The notes under the pieces: generated by a model
The model's database searches: none
The model's input: only the letters and a program-made list of their open reading frames with translations
Told to the model about the DNA's origin: nothing
Source: Allodiplogaster sudhausi
Lineage: Eukaryota; Nematoda; Chromadorea; Rhabditida; Diplogasteridae
NCBI GenBank assembly: GCA_945643635.1
Contig: CALZFC010000113.1
Coordinates: forward strand, 590,001-654,000
Direction of reading: 5' to 3'
DNA: 64,000 nt
Program-made: the position numbers and the translations under genes
Shown here: one piece after another, positions 49,068 to 64,000 of the stretch
Layout of the letters: every line of letters starts with the position of its first letter
Numbering within the stretch: the first letter of the stretch is position 1

Positions 49068-50426
49068 GACAGGGCATTTTGAAGAATTTATGAAAAAGAA
49101 GTTATTTCACTAGTCATACATACATATATCGGGTATGCGTTATTTTACTAGGGGGTATTCCATTTCAATGATCAGTTCTGGTAAAGGAAGATCCTTGTCG
49201 TGCTCTCTCCACTGCCGACTTCCTTCTGCAGAAACATTCTCTAAACATGTCATGTTTTCTCAATTTTATCGCGTCAAATAAATGGCACTTTGTTTTGATG
49301 TCCTTTGAGAAAGTGAATGAGAGAAGAAAGAATGAAGTTAGAAAACGAGAAGAATATAAGACGAGACCGGTGAAAGAGAGCGTAAGAGATTGAAAGAGTC
49401 AGAGAATCAGAACTATGGAAGGTGGCGGAGAAAGACGAACAAACTATTTGACGAACTTATATCGGACTAATTTAGAATTAAAAAAAAATGAATTGAGGGA
49501 GTAAACGGTGAAAGTACATGGCAAGAATTCAGGATAGAAGATTGTGAGTGGTGGGAAGTAGTGAGGAGAAGTGACGAATAGAGTTGATGAATGGCTGCGA
49601 CCTGTGGCCTCCTCTCTTCTTTCATTCTTCTTCTCAGCCAATCAACGATTCTTGCCATCATCCCGATTTTCCCACTTATTCCCTGTTTTCGGCCAACGCC
49701 GGCAACTCTTCTGCCTTGTCGCCTGAATTCTCCATAGAAAACTCGTTGTTCTTTCTCTATCCCTCTTTCTCACTTTCTCGCTATCTCTCCCTCGTTCCCA
49801 TTGCCTCTTTCGTTCTTTCACTCTCTCTTCGCTCTCTTTTTCTCGCCGTCTTATTCGATCAGTTTCTCCAACATACCATCATCTTCAACGTTTTCCCCAG
49901 TGATTGGTAACTTCCGTTGTCTTTGTTCTAGAAAAAGAAGGTAACAATAATTGGCACCGTCGCATACAAGCGAAGATGGAAATAAGAGCGAGAAATCGAG
50001 ACATTGAGACTGAGCAGACAAATGGAATATCAGATGGGGTGGAAAGTTGAAAGTTTGAGGTTTGAAGGTTTGATTCAGCTATGGAAGTGTTGAGAGGATA
50101 AAAGGGTACGAAGAAGCGTTCCTCCTTCCTTGCGAGAGAATAGGAAATGCACGGTCGACGGTTTTTTCTTAGCTTCTCTCTCTCTCTCTCTTACTCTCTC
50201 CTCCACTAATTTCCTAAATAGTCTTCCTCTCATCTACTCTCCCTCCTCCCTCTACATTAATATTCACCTCACCGAGAGAAAAGGCAAGTTCGGTGAGGAA
50301 CGCACGAGAATGGAATTATTCCCGAACTCATACTCATCCTTTAGTCTTCTCTCTTAACAGTGTATTGTTTTCTGCTTTCAAATTCTCTCCGCTCTTGTTT
50401 CATTCGCGTTTTCATCCTGTATGTTT

Positions 50427-50473
<47 letters not shown>

Positions 50474-51840
50474 CTCTCTCTCTCACTCTTTCTGTCTCTC
50501 TGTTTCTATTTCTCTCCTCCCCCGTAGTACCCCTGCCCATGCCTGGCCTATCATAGTTGGCCCCTCGATCAGAGACGAGTGAAGACCAACGGCCGTGACT
50601 ACGGTGCTTGGTGGCTGCCATGCCTGGCTTGCCAGTCATCATCACTCACAGCTTCTCTTCCCCTGCTCGCCCCTCCTCCTTCTCCTTCCAAACACAACCA
50701 ATCCAGAGTCATCTCCACACCATTCTCTCCCTCTCTCTCTCTTTGCTCTTCCCCTCATTCACAAATCATCTGTCCTTTTTTTTGTTCTTCAGAAATATCC
50801 TTATTTCACTGTCGTTATTTCGCTTCTTCTTCTTCTTTTTGTTGTTCATATGTACTTTCCTGTTCTCGATTCTTCGCCCTACCAATCTCCCTCCTTGTTT
50901 TCATTGCATCTCTCTGCTATCCTCTCTCTCTTTTTTTCGGTCTTTCTCTACCTCTCTCCTCTCCTCTCTCTATATCTGCCCCTCTATCTATCTCTCTACT
51001 CTCGTGTCGCTATATGGCTGGTAATCTCTCTCTCCTTTCTTTCTCTATGTCGGTCTCTCTTTCTGTCTCTGTCTCTCTCTCCGTCTTTCTCTCACCTCTC
51101 CTCTCTCGTGATGTCTGTCTCTCTCTCTCCTCTCTCCCTCCTCGAAATAACAAGAGCTGAAGCCTTCTCCTTGGCTGGCCAAGTGTCGGGCACGTCCGAA
51201 GAGTCCTTCGGTGCGCTTTACAAGCGGCTTCTTCAGCTCATGCGAACTGCTTTTTAACTCTTCGTCTTCTCTCGAGATCTTTCCCTCCATCGTCCTCCCT
51301 CTGTCTCTCTTCCTCTTTCTTTCTCTTTCTCTTTCCATACTATATTCCTTCTTCATCCTTGCCCTTCTCTTGCAGCTTTCCTATGATTTCCCATCTCCTT
51401 TCCATCTTCCTTGATTATTTCGACATAATACATTTTCCTCAGCCCTCCGGCGCCATTTCACACATAATGGAGCACTAAAAAGAGAGAGAAGAAGTTGAGA
51501 CAGGAGGAAGAGAGAAGGGCTTCTTCTTTTGCAGCGGAATGCCAGACAAACGAGCAAAAGTCATCCCCGAGGCAGTCGATGGTTACTTTTTATTTATTTG
51601 GTAAAACATTTTTATTCACCTATTAAATGAATATGGCATCACAAAATAATAATGCATTTGGTATGTTGTCAAAGAATTAAAATTATCAGTTAGCTATGTA
51701 CATTAATACATATGTAGATCACACTAATCTCTGCTATTTTTAATAAAAAGCTTTATTATTGAGTGCTAGAAGACACAATTAATCCTCTAATCATAATCGT
51801 CCAATGATCGATTTTGGTATATTAGTAGAATATAAAAGCT
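49068..51840. other. Intergenic, CT-rich, weak exon-like piece at 51156-51256
   Basis: No supported gene. A G+C-richer block at 51156-51256 reads RAEAFSLAGQVSGTSEESF on the plus strand and HELKKPLVKRTEGLFGRARH on the minus strand. Neither gives a recognisable domain or a splice chain. CT tracts occur at about 50430-50475 and throughout 50720-51140. Confidence 0.4.
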
Positions 51841-51844
51841 CTGA

Positions 51845-52312
51845 TTGGCAGAGTCGGCCGAATACAATGGAGGAGGGGAGAACGGCGGAGTGAGTGAAGG
51901 GATTGAAAAGGCAGCCGAGGCAGCAGCGGCTGCCGCCATGGACGCGGCACTCGGAGCCGCTTCCGCCACTCAAGCGGAAGAGAATTCCGCGACGCAAGCG
52001 GAAGGGGAGAAGCCGAACGGAGGAGGAGGAGGACTGGTGCCTCCGCAGCAGAGAGGACGCGCGTGGAGACGCGTCTCTTGCGTGGAAGTTGTGGCTGGAG
52101 GTCAGAACCACAATTCTGCGCGTATTTCAGACATATTGGAGTTGACTTTGTATCTACGAAATACGATTGAACATGTACTTACTTACAAATCTGCATTACA
52201 TTTCGTGAAGATCAAAGGCGTAAAATCAAAAACAGTCAGAAGTGCAGTTCTATGCACTTCTGACTTGCAACACAACTCATTTGAATATCACCAAAAAGGG
52301 ATTAAGAGATGA
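51845..52312 (+). other. Ala/Gly-rich open frame, coding status uncertain
   Basis: A 156-codon plus-strand frame with an Ala run (KAAEAAAAAAMDAALGAASA), two TQAEENSATQAEGE-type repeats and GGGGGLVPPQQ. A second block at about 52390-52480 reads GAGGGAGGGPESGDEDAP on plus and GPPPAPPPAPSRKFFVVGGG on minus, next to a GTGAAT donor on the minus strand. The strand is therefore ambiguous. It could be part of a low-complexity nuclear protein; no family is claimed. Confidence 0.25.
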
Positions 52313-52993
52313 TTACCTCTCTGAGTAGAAAAATGAGGAAGAGAACAGAGGAGTGGGAGGGAGAGTGAGAAAAAAGGAGAAATTCACTTGAGGGCCGCCA
52401 CCGACAACGAAGAACTTTCTGCTCGGAGCTGGCGGAGGCGCGGGCGGAGGGCCGGAAAGTGGAGACGAAGACGCTCCGTTTGTTATTTCAACATTCTTTT
52501 TATGTATTACATTTTTGCCTATTGGTTAGACTTATTCCTGGGTTTTTCATACACCGCATGACAAGAAGTTCTCTTATCAATAATGCACAGTCTATTGCAA
52601 TCAATCACGAAAAATTCGTAGGCGAGCAGAAAATTGAGAAAATTATTCTCCACTTTCTTAAAATTCACTCTCCTTCTTTTATTAGGAAAAATTTATGTAG
52701 AGAAAAAATAGTTCAGCATCCAAAAAAAATGTTCCAGAAGGGTCATGTGGTATATGTACATATCCTCGAAATTGTGACACGAAACAAATAGAAAGCTGTC
52801 TCATTTTTTTCTGTCAAGGAGAGCAAGAGAGAAAGAGAGAGACAGAGAGCGAAAAGAGGAGACAGACAATGAATATTAGTGCAGAGAAGTTGCAAAGTAG
52901 TCATGTCCGAGGCCGTCTGGAGTAGTCTGTTCAGTGATAGTGCTTGAGAGAAGGTACTGCTGTTGACTTTCAGGCAAGATTAGCACCCTGTCG

Positions 52994-53371
52994 GTGAACT
53001 ATTCTTGGCAGAGAGTGGCGAGAGAGAACGCGAGCAAGAGAGACGCAGACGCTGTCATTAAGAGAGAACACGAATCAGAAGTTTGTATTTGTTCTCATCA
53101 AATTGTGGAATTAGCAAAAGTAGTCAGAGAGGAGGAGCAGTGGGACGAAAGGTTAGGGTTGGGTTTGCAAGGAGCAGCCAAGCATTCATCCCACCATTCC
53201 CCACTCATCCTTGGCGAGTTCTTTCCTCTCTCTGAACTCCTCTTAGAACTCTTTCCTGAACTGGCTGAATTCTACAGGATGAAGGATCACTCAAGGTATG
53301 CCGAGTTTTACCTTTCCACTTCTAATTCGGGTCCATCCGATATTACTCGTTTTTCTACTGCAATGACGTAA
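52994..53371 (+). other. Open frame of 125 codons, possible exon
   Basis: It starts MNYSWQRVARENASKRDADA and later reads SELLLELFPELAEFYRMKDH, followed by a GTATGC donor-like site at about 53297. The amino-acid composition is protein-like rather than repeat-like, but I see no partner exons or domain. Confidence 0.25.
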
Positions 53372-54121
53372 CATATGAATGGATTTGAACATTCTAGCAA
53401 AACCTCAAGGTAGCAAGCTAATTGCCTCCTTGTCATTAGAGATCAAAGTGTTCATCTAAAAGAACCAAGAAGAACATATTTTCACTTAGGGACGAGCCGA
53501 AGTTGTCAACTAATAATAGAAGAATGTGATATTGAGTAATGGCGACGAAGAAAGAGAGAGAGAGAGAGTTAAAGAGATGATGATATTTACAGCGTGCAGT
53601 GAGCATATTCGAGACGGAAAATGAATAATGATTTTATTTCAATCTCAATATATGAGGCTGCAAGGTCCATATATAAGTCTAGCATTTATGGTTTGTTTGC
53701 CAGGCATTTAAATACCATTTATTGGCCGACTTTGAAAGCGATTGGTTTTGAATATTGATAGAATATGAGAGAAGGACGGGAGTGAGGCAGCGATTTGTCA
53801 CGGAAATTAATCTTAGATAATCTTAGCAGGGGCCGATCTCGTCCAAATAGAGAAAAAATTGCTATCCTTCCCTTTACCTTGATCTCTTTGAATTCTCTCT
53901 CTCTCTCTCTTTCCCTATTTTCCGCTGTTCTCTTTCTCTCTCTCTCTTTCTCTCTCTTTTGCTCTCTCGCTCTCTCCATCTCTCTCGTCCTCTGCCAACC
54001 CCATTCCTATCGTCTTCTTACTTGGCGAGTAGTCCGCGCTTGTCGGTCATTCTTAGCTCTTGGAAATGTCGCCCTTGGCGGTTTATCTGCATCATCCACT
54101 TTCTTTTCATTCTTAACTCCC

Positions 54122-54159
<38 letters not shown>

Positions 54160-54181
54160 CCATCTCTCTCTCTCTCTCTCG

Positions 54182-54232
<51 letters not shown>

Positions 54233-54988
54233 GCTTTCTCGACTCTGCGGCCTCTCTCTCGCAAACACAGTACCTCTTCTTTTATCTCTGTCCTCTCCTA
54301 AAATGAAATACTCGTATGACTTCCCCATCCCTCGTCTCCTCAGTTCTCCATTCTCTTATCTCCCCTTCTTTTCTCGTTCTCCTTTCATCTCTGATTCCGG
54401 ATATGACACCTCTGTCGATATCATTTCTCACCATTCTGCTCTCTTTGTGCCCAAATGTGCGACCTCTTAATTACGCTATATATTTTCGCTGACAAGTTGA
54501 AAGGGCTTACCATTAGTGTATTTTATTCTATTTTTTTTTACCAATTACTTTTCGGGTTCGCTTTCACATTTTCTTTCTGTCATCCATCGCGTCTCTTCTC
54601 TGTGCGCGAAATGTTAGGAGAGAGTGAGAGAGAGAGAGAAAGAGAGAGAGAAGGAGAGTAGGAGATAGAGAGATTAAAGGACTCTGAGAATGAGCGTTGT
54701 TGAGAATGAGAGCGAAGAAGAGAGTGAGGGAGAGAGAGAAGTGAGAGAGTGAGATGGAGAGGACAGGGAGACAAAGAGAGAGACGAAGAGAGCGGATCAA
54801 GAAGAAGTCAAATATTGAAGTGGTCTCCGTATCAGGATAAAGAAGTCTCAATTCGAATCCGACCGTTCCTCCTCCCTCTTGCAGTAGCAGTCTGCTATTT
54901 TATCATCTACGTCGTTAGAGAGAGGGAAATGGAGAGAGAAATTGAGATGGAGAGAAGATGGCATTGAAGGAAAGGGAGAACGAGGGAA

Positions 54989-55024
<36 letters not shown>

Positions 55025-56020
55025 TGAGAGAGAGAGATTGTGAGAGAGAGGGAGACATATGGGGAGAAAGATAGGGGAGGAAGGCATCGAAGGAAAGAGG
55101 GAACGAGAGAAAGATAGTGAAGATTGGCTGCTGATTTCTCGGATCGAAGACTTCCTCTTGTACCCTCGCTTGTCACTCGAAATGTGTTCGTCTCCTCGAT
55201 GATGAAAGGTGCCGAGGAGTTAAAGGAGGAGTCGGATGGAGTTGGAATCGCTTATTCTTCTTCATTCTCTGAACAACCTTGCTGTTCTTCCTCTCACTCG
55301 GAGTTGAAGAATGAGTCGGATGGAGTTGCTTCTTCATCTGCTTGTTCTTTCTCTCCTCCATCTTCCTCGTCTTCGCTCTCCGTTGCAACATCGACAGATC
55401 GTCATCTACTTCTGTCTTTTCGATTGCTTCTTGAGATCGCTGACCTGTAAGCTGCCTCGCTATCACCTTGAGAGCGGTTAATGGAAGTGAATGAAGTGAT
55501 AGATAGCTCCACTTTGAACTTTCACCGCCGGTCACCCCTTTGGTGTGCTTGGTGTGACCGTTCCCTTTCCACTCCTCACTCTTCTCCGGGTGTACTGACA
55601 ATGAGCTCAATCTCTTTGAACAAGCGAGACCACTCATTTTGATTAGAAATGTTTGGGTAGAGAAGGAGCTTATGATTAGAACAAGAGTGAAATACAAGAA
55701 ATAAATGAAGAGAGAGCGTGAACTTGTCGATGAATATCAGGAAAAAGAAAGGAGAGAAAAGCGACGAGAAAGTATTGGTGAACCCTTGTCACCGAGAAAG
55801 CATCGATATTTGCTGCGTCTCCATAACTGGTCTAAGCCTTGTCTTGACTTCCATGTGATTAGGAGGAGAGGGAAATCCACATCTGTCAATGATGAGAACT
55901 TTCTCTTTCCAGAAGAGTTCCGTGGTGGCGTCGTCCATCCACCATCTTCATGGGGAAGAACGAAGAAGGAGGAAGAGGCAATCCACCCGAAGTTATCATC
56001 ACTGCTGACGCGTTAGTCTG

Positions 56021-56056
<36 letters not shown>

Positions 56057-56279
56057 CTCTCTTTCTCCTTATCTTTTCATCCCGCTCATCCACTTTCCTT
56101 CGCTATTCATTTACATATGTTTGTTCTTTCATCATGTACAGCGTGGTATTTGCTGGCTCGGAAAGGAGAAGCGGAGATGGGCTTATCTTAAGTATAATAA
56201 TATTTGTGTCATCACAAGATTGGAGTTAGGTTAACAATTCACAGAGAAACGACTTAGCTGGCAACACTCAACGTCCGAG

Positions 56280-56317
<38 letters not shown>

Positions 56318-56613
56318 AGAGAGAAAGGGAGAGAGAGGGAAGGGGAAGTGAGAAAATGAAAAAGGAGAGAGAGATAGTGCGACGAGAGAGAGCAGTAGAT
56401 AACAGATGGAATAAAATAGTGAGGAAGATACAGCGGCCATTGTTATCAGCGCCTATTTTTACCGATCAAGTCTCGCAGATCTCGGAGAGGAATGTCAGAA
56501 CTTATTTTAGGCTCAGCAACGGCGGATTCGATGGGGATCGCGGCCGCAATTTGTCGACCGCCAGCATGGCAGAAGGTCACTCTTTCTCTTTATTTCTCTG
56601 CTTTCTCTATCTT

Positions 56614-56656
<43 letters not shown>

Positions 56657-57227
56657 ACTCTCTCGCAGTGTATGCACTCTCACTGCTTCTCTCACACTTA
56701 CTTTCTGACGACCGTTGTTTGCCTGACGTTGTTTTATCCTCCTTTTCTTTCTCATTTCTCTCCACTCTTTCTGTTTCTCTCGCTCTCTCTGTCTATTACT
56801 CTCTCTCGCTCTCGCTCTCTCTCTCTCTCTCTCCATCTGTCTGTATTTTTACAATTGTGATCGGCATGAATAACTGTTTTTTTTATTGTCTGCAGCAGTA
56901 AGGAACGCACCAACTGAATGATAATCCCAAGTAGAGCAACTATGTATCCCAAACAGTGAGAATTAAAACTGTGCTTTACCATTCCGTCAGCTCTCCTTGA
57001 AGATGTTTATTCTGTGACTCGAACTCCCAAGTAACGAGACTCCGCCTAACAAGCCCGTGCTGTTTGCTTTCCAGCTGTTCCTCCCGATCTTTAGTTCCGC
57101 GTCCCGAAACTGACATTTACGGTTTGAAACATACTTATTTTTGGTGGCTTATATATATATTGCGGATTTTTTTTAAAGAAAGACTCCTGTACTCCCCCAT
57201 GCACTATCCCCGTTTCTCTCTTCACGT

Positions 57228-57276
<49 letters not shown>

Positions 57277-57277
57277 C

Positions 57278-57322
<45 letters not shown>

Positions 57323-58779
57323 CTGTACTCTCTCTCTCTCTCTCAACCACTATTTTGTGATAGTTTTAACTGCCCATGTTGCTTGTTTATTGCTTTTGAT
57401 AAACAGAGCATGAACGGGTGAATTATTTTTTCTCCCTCTTTCCTTCCCTTCTGTCTTTCATCTTGATGCCGCAGGCGTTTTGTAGAACCAATAATAATGT
57501 AAGATGTCGAGCGAGGATAGGTGAAGGGTAAGGGAGGGGCGGATATTAGACCGGGAACAAAAAGGTACTCATAGATTACAAAAAAAGAGGGAAGAGACAA
57601 AGAGAGAGAGAGAGAGAGAAGAGAGAGAGATATAACAAAGAGAGAGTGGAAGAGAGAGAGAGAGAGAGAGAGAACGCGAGAGAACTAACCATAAGCGAGG
57701 CAGCAAGCGGAACGAAAATGGCATGAGGGGCGGCGAGTTCGTTGAGAACCATGGCGAGGAGATAGTGGGAAGACGCGGTTGAAGAGGGAGTGAACGCCTA
57801 GTGCCATAGAGCATCTTTTCTCTTTTTCGCTCTCTTTCTTCTTTGACTCTCTCTCTCTCTCACTCTCTCTCTCTCTCTTTATCTCTTTCCCTGTCTCGCT
57901 CGCCGTGTCTCACTCTCTCGCACTCTCTTATTCTCACTCTCTTCTCTCTTGTTTCTTCTCCTTCTGGATAATTCACTCGTCCTCCTCTCTCATCCACTCA
58001 TCCGTAATGGCCTGTGACCTACCGTCCGCAGAGCTCATTTCGACAGCCAAGGCTTTGTACTTTCTTTGTATATTCACTGTCTTGCCTTCTGCCTTAGTTT
58101 CCATTGATCAACAAATTCATAGATTCAAATAACTATTTTCCTCTCTTTCTGGCAAGTATCCTTGAACTGACACTGGCAAGGATTCAGAAAAAAAAACAAT
58201 TCTTCTATGGTCGTCCTTACAAAAAAATATCCTTGGATTGTTGTCTTTGATTCGAAGCGCACTTGCTAGCTTCGTTCTTCGCAGTCATTCTTTCCCTGCC
58301 ACTGTCCTGACTCCTCTCGCTCGCTCATCCACTTCTCTCACTCCAGTTCTCTGTTCGTCTCTTTCTCTCTCTTGGTCATCTTTCTCGTCTAGCTGGCCAT
58401 TCCACACTGTCTTTCCTTGCTCTCACTGCCTTTTCTGTTCTATTCTCTTCTCTTGGCGAGGGAAATGTAATACTCGCGCAATTTTATGCTACCGTTCTGC
58501 CATTTTGTTACCTCCATTGCAAAAGTGTCAAGCACCGAATGAAATCGCTGGTTTTTCATCAGTGCTTGCCTTTTTTCTTTCTGAATGCTTTTGGTGTGGA
58601 AAAGCGAGCTGGCCATTGGATGTCGTGCTACTTTCCGCTTTCTCCTTCCGTTCTGCCGTTCTCTTCAGCACCTCTTTTCTCTCTCTCCACATCTGTAGTC
58701 TGCCTGATACCTTGCAGGCAGAGCTTTTACCTTACTCTTTCTCTCTTTCCCTCTCCCTCCCGCCTCTCCCTTTGTCTCT

Positions 58780-58825
<46 letters not shown>

Positions 58826-59053
58826 CCCTCCATCTTGCGCGCTTCTTTTTGTAAATGCCTTCCTCCTCTTCCTGGCGTGCCGTTCTCTTAAAAGCGCATC
58901 GATTGTTATCCGCTGGCCAGTTGAAGGTTGCATGGATAGCAGGAATACAGAAAGAGGTTGATAAACGAAAGATGAAGCGAGATGGACTGGACGAGGGGGA
59001 GAGACAGGTGAGAGGGTGGCAGTAAGCGCAAGCGTGGGAAAGACAAAACAGAG

Positions 59054-59114
<61 letters not shown>

Positions 59115-59829
59115 GGAACATTGAGAAAGACATAATGCAATAAATATGTGGCGATAGGGTAACAAGGGCAAAGAAATGTAGTTTAAATGTCTTCGCGCAG
59201 CTGTTTACAAGGCAGGCTATTTTTAATGCTCAAGATTTAGCGCCTTGTGTTTACGGAACATAAAGATAGAAATATTTTTTTCTCAAAGCTCTATGTTTTG
59301 ATCCTGCATTATGCGTATATTTCGTGCAATAAATATGCAATGGAAGGGCTGGTTATTTTTAATATTTACGACCGGTATTTCTAAAACGTTTTCGATCAAC
59401 GAAACACACCTAATTTCTGTTTGATTTAATCCAGCGGTCTTCGGCTCATACTATTCTTTTGCCTTCTTCCGCCCGCCGTTTTTTTTTTGCTTGGATGATG
59501 TTTTCTGTAACATGCTGAATTTTGTGCTATCGCACAACTGCTCCGAGTAATCACACTCTTGTTTTCGTTCGCAGTAGATTATAGCGTTGATAATGGCTAA
59601 CAATTAATTGCTTATAACATCGTGCTTACAAAGCTTCTCAGCTGGCTTTGCTTCGGAATTAAAGATATTGTTAACTGGAAGAGTTGCATCGGTCATCGCT
59701 GGTGGTTATAACATCCATTTTGCTAGTTGACTTGCGATTTCTCTGATTTGGCACTCTTCATTCTGCTGCACCGTTAACTCCAATTCGCGCGAGTGTTTGT
59801 TGAGAGAGTGCAAGTCGTTCTGGAGCTGG
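53372..59829. other. Microsatellite-rich region with weak exon-like pieces
   Basis: CT or GA tracts at about 53900-53960, 54125-54229, 54984-55060 (GA), 56281-56340 (GA), 56600-56655, 57233-57345, 57600-57680 (GA), 58785-58820 and 59050-59112 (GA). Non-repeat frames: 55124-55450 (plus; two copies of a GAGTCGGATGGAGTTG-containing unit), its minus-strand competitor 55173-55697, 55705-56016 (plus) and 56492-56575 (plus; MSELILGSATADSMG up to a GTCACT donor). None gives a coherent spliced model or a recognised domain. The cotransporter promoter should lie toward the right end. Confidence 0.4.

Positions 59830-64000
<4,171 letters not shown>

Noticed and set aside
55124..55697. Competing frames on both strands (MKGAEELKEESDG... 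plus; MYFTLVLIISSF... minus)
   Set aside because: Each is the shadow of the other over a locally repeated Glu/Ser-rich segment; neither links to flanking exons, so no gene is called.

Overview
The window is animal nuclear DNA. Genes are split by many mostly short GT-AG introns, there is no operon or ribosome-binding-site structure, and metazoan-specific families are present: a ONECUT homeobox gene, a receptor guanylate cyclase, a K-Cl cotransporter and a DUSP6-type MAPK phosphatase. The extracellular domain of the cyclase reads most like nematode GCY receptors. At several genes a 3' splice-site-like AG touches the ATG, which would fit spliced-leader trans-splicing. I therefore favour a nematode or another compact-genome invertebrate, without claiming a species. 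CT/GA microsatellites are exceptionally dense, and most long open frames made of Ser-Leu or Arg-Glu repeats are translations of these tracts.

Layout. 1-3.9 kb: pieces of a minus-strand, Pro/Ser-rich gene whose 2.5-kb intron is filled by a large open frame interrupted by one TAG (probably transposon-derived), next to a three-copy ~110-bp tandem repeat. 4.35-6.97 kb: a complete minus-strand LTR retrotransposon carrying only a Gag-like gene. 7-12.6 kb: microsatellite-rich DNA without a convincing gene. 12.69-14.69 kb: an 11-exon MAPK phosphatase gene (389 aa). 15.4-20.7 kb: a GC-rich hairpin cluster followed by a ~1.2-kb-period tandem satellite. 22.87-31.72 kb: a 10-exon ONECUT transcription factor gene (510 aa) with a 2.2-kb terminal-inverted-repeat element in intron 1. 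32.5-35.9 kb: a housekeeping cluster of RPL18 (-), RPL38 (+) and CKS1 (-), the two ribosomal genes being divergent. 36.9-39.0 kb: two small convergent genes for predicted secreted proteins. 39.6-49.1 kb: a receptor guanylate cyclase whose second intron is a 3.8-kb foldback (long inverted repeat) containing a nested TIR element. 49.1-59.8 kb: microsatellite-rich, with only weak exon-like segments. 59.8-64 kb: the first 17 exons of a K-Cl cotransporter gene that runs off the right edge.

The genes do not form one pathway; this is an ordinary mixed animal gene neighbourhood. The structurally most unusual parts are the foldback intron with its preserved empty site, the constant-period satellite flanked by perfect hairpins, the Gag-only LTR element with a 40-bp snap-back palindrome in one LTR, and the uninterrupted CT tracts placed next to many 3' splice sites. 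I found no prokaryotic defence-type system, CRISPR array or RNA gene. All exon models were made by reading splice sites and phases by eye; where the summed exon lengths are divisible by three this is stated.
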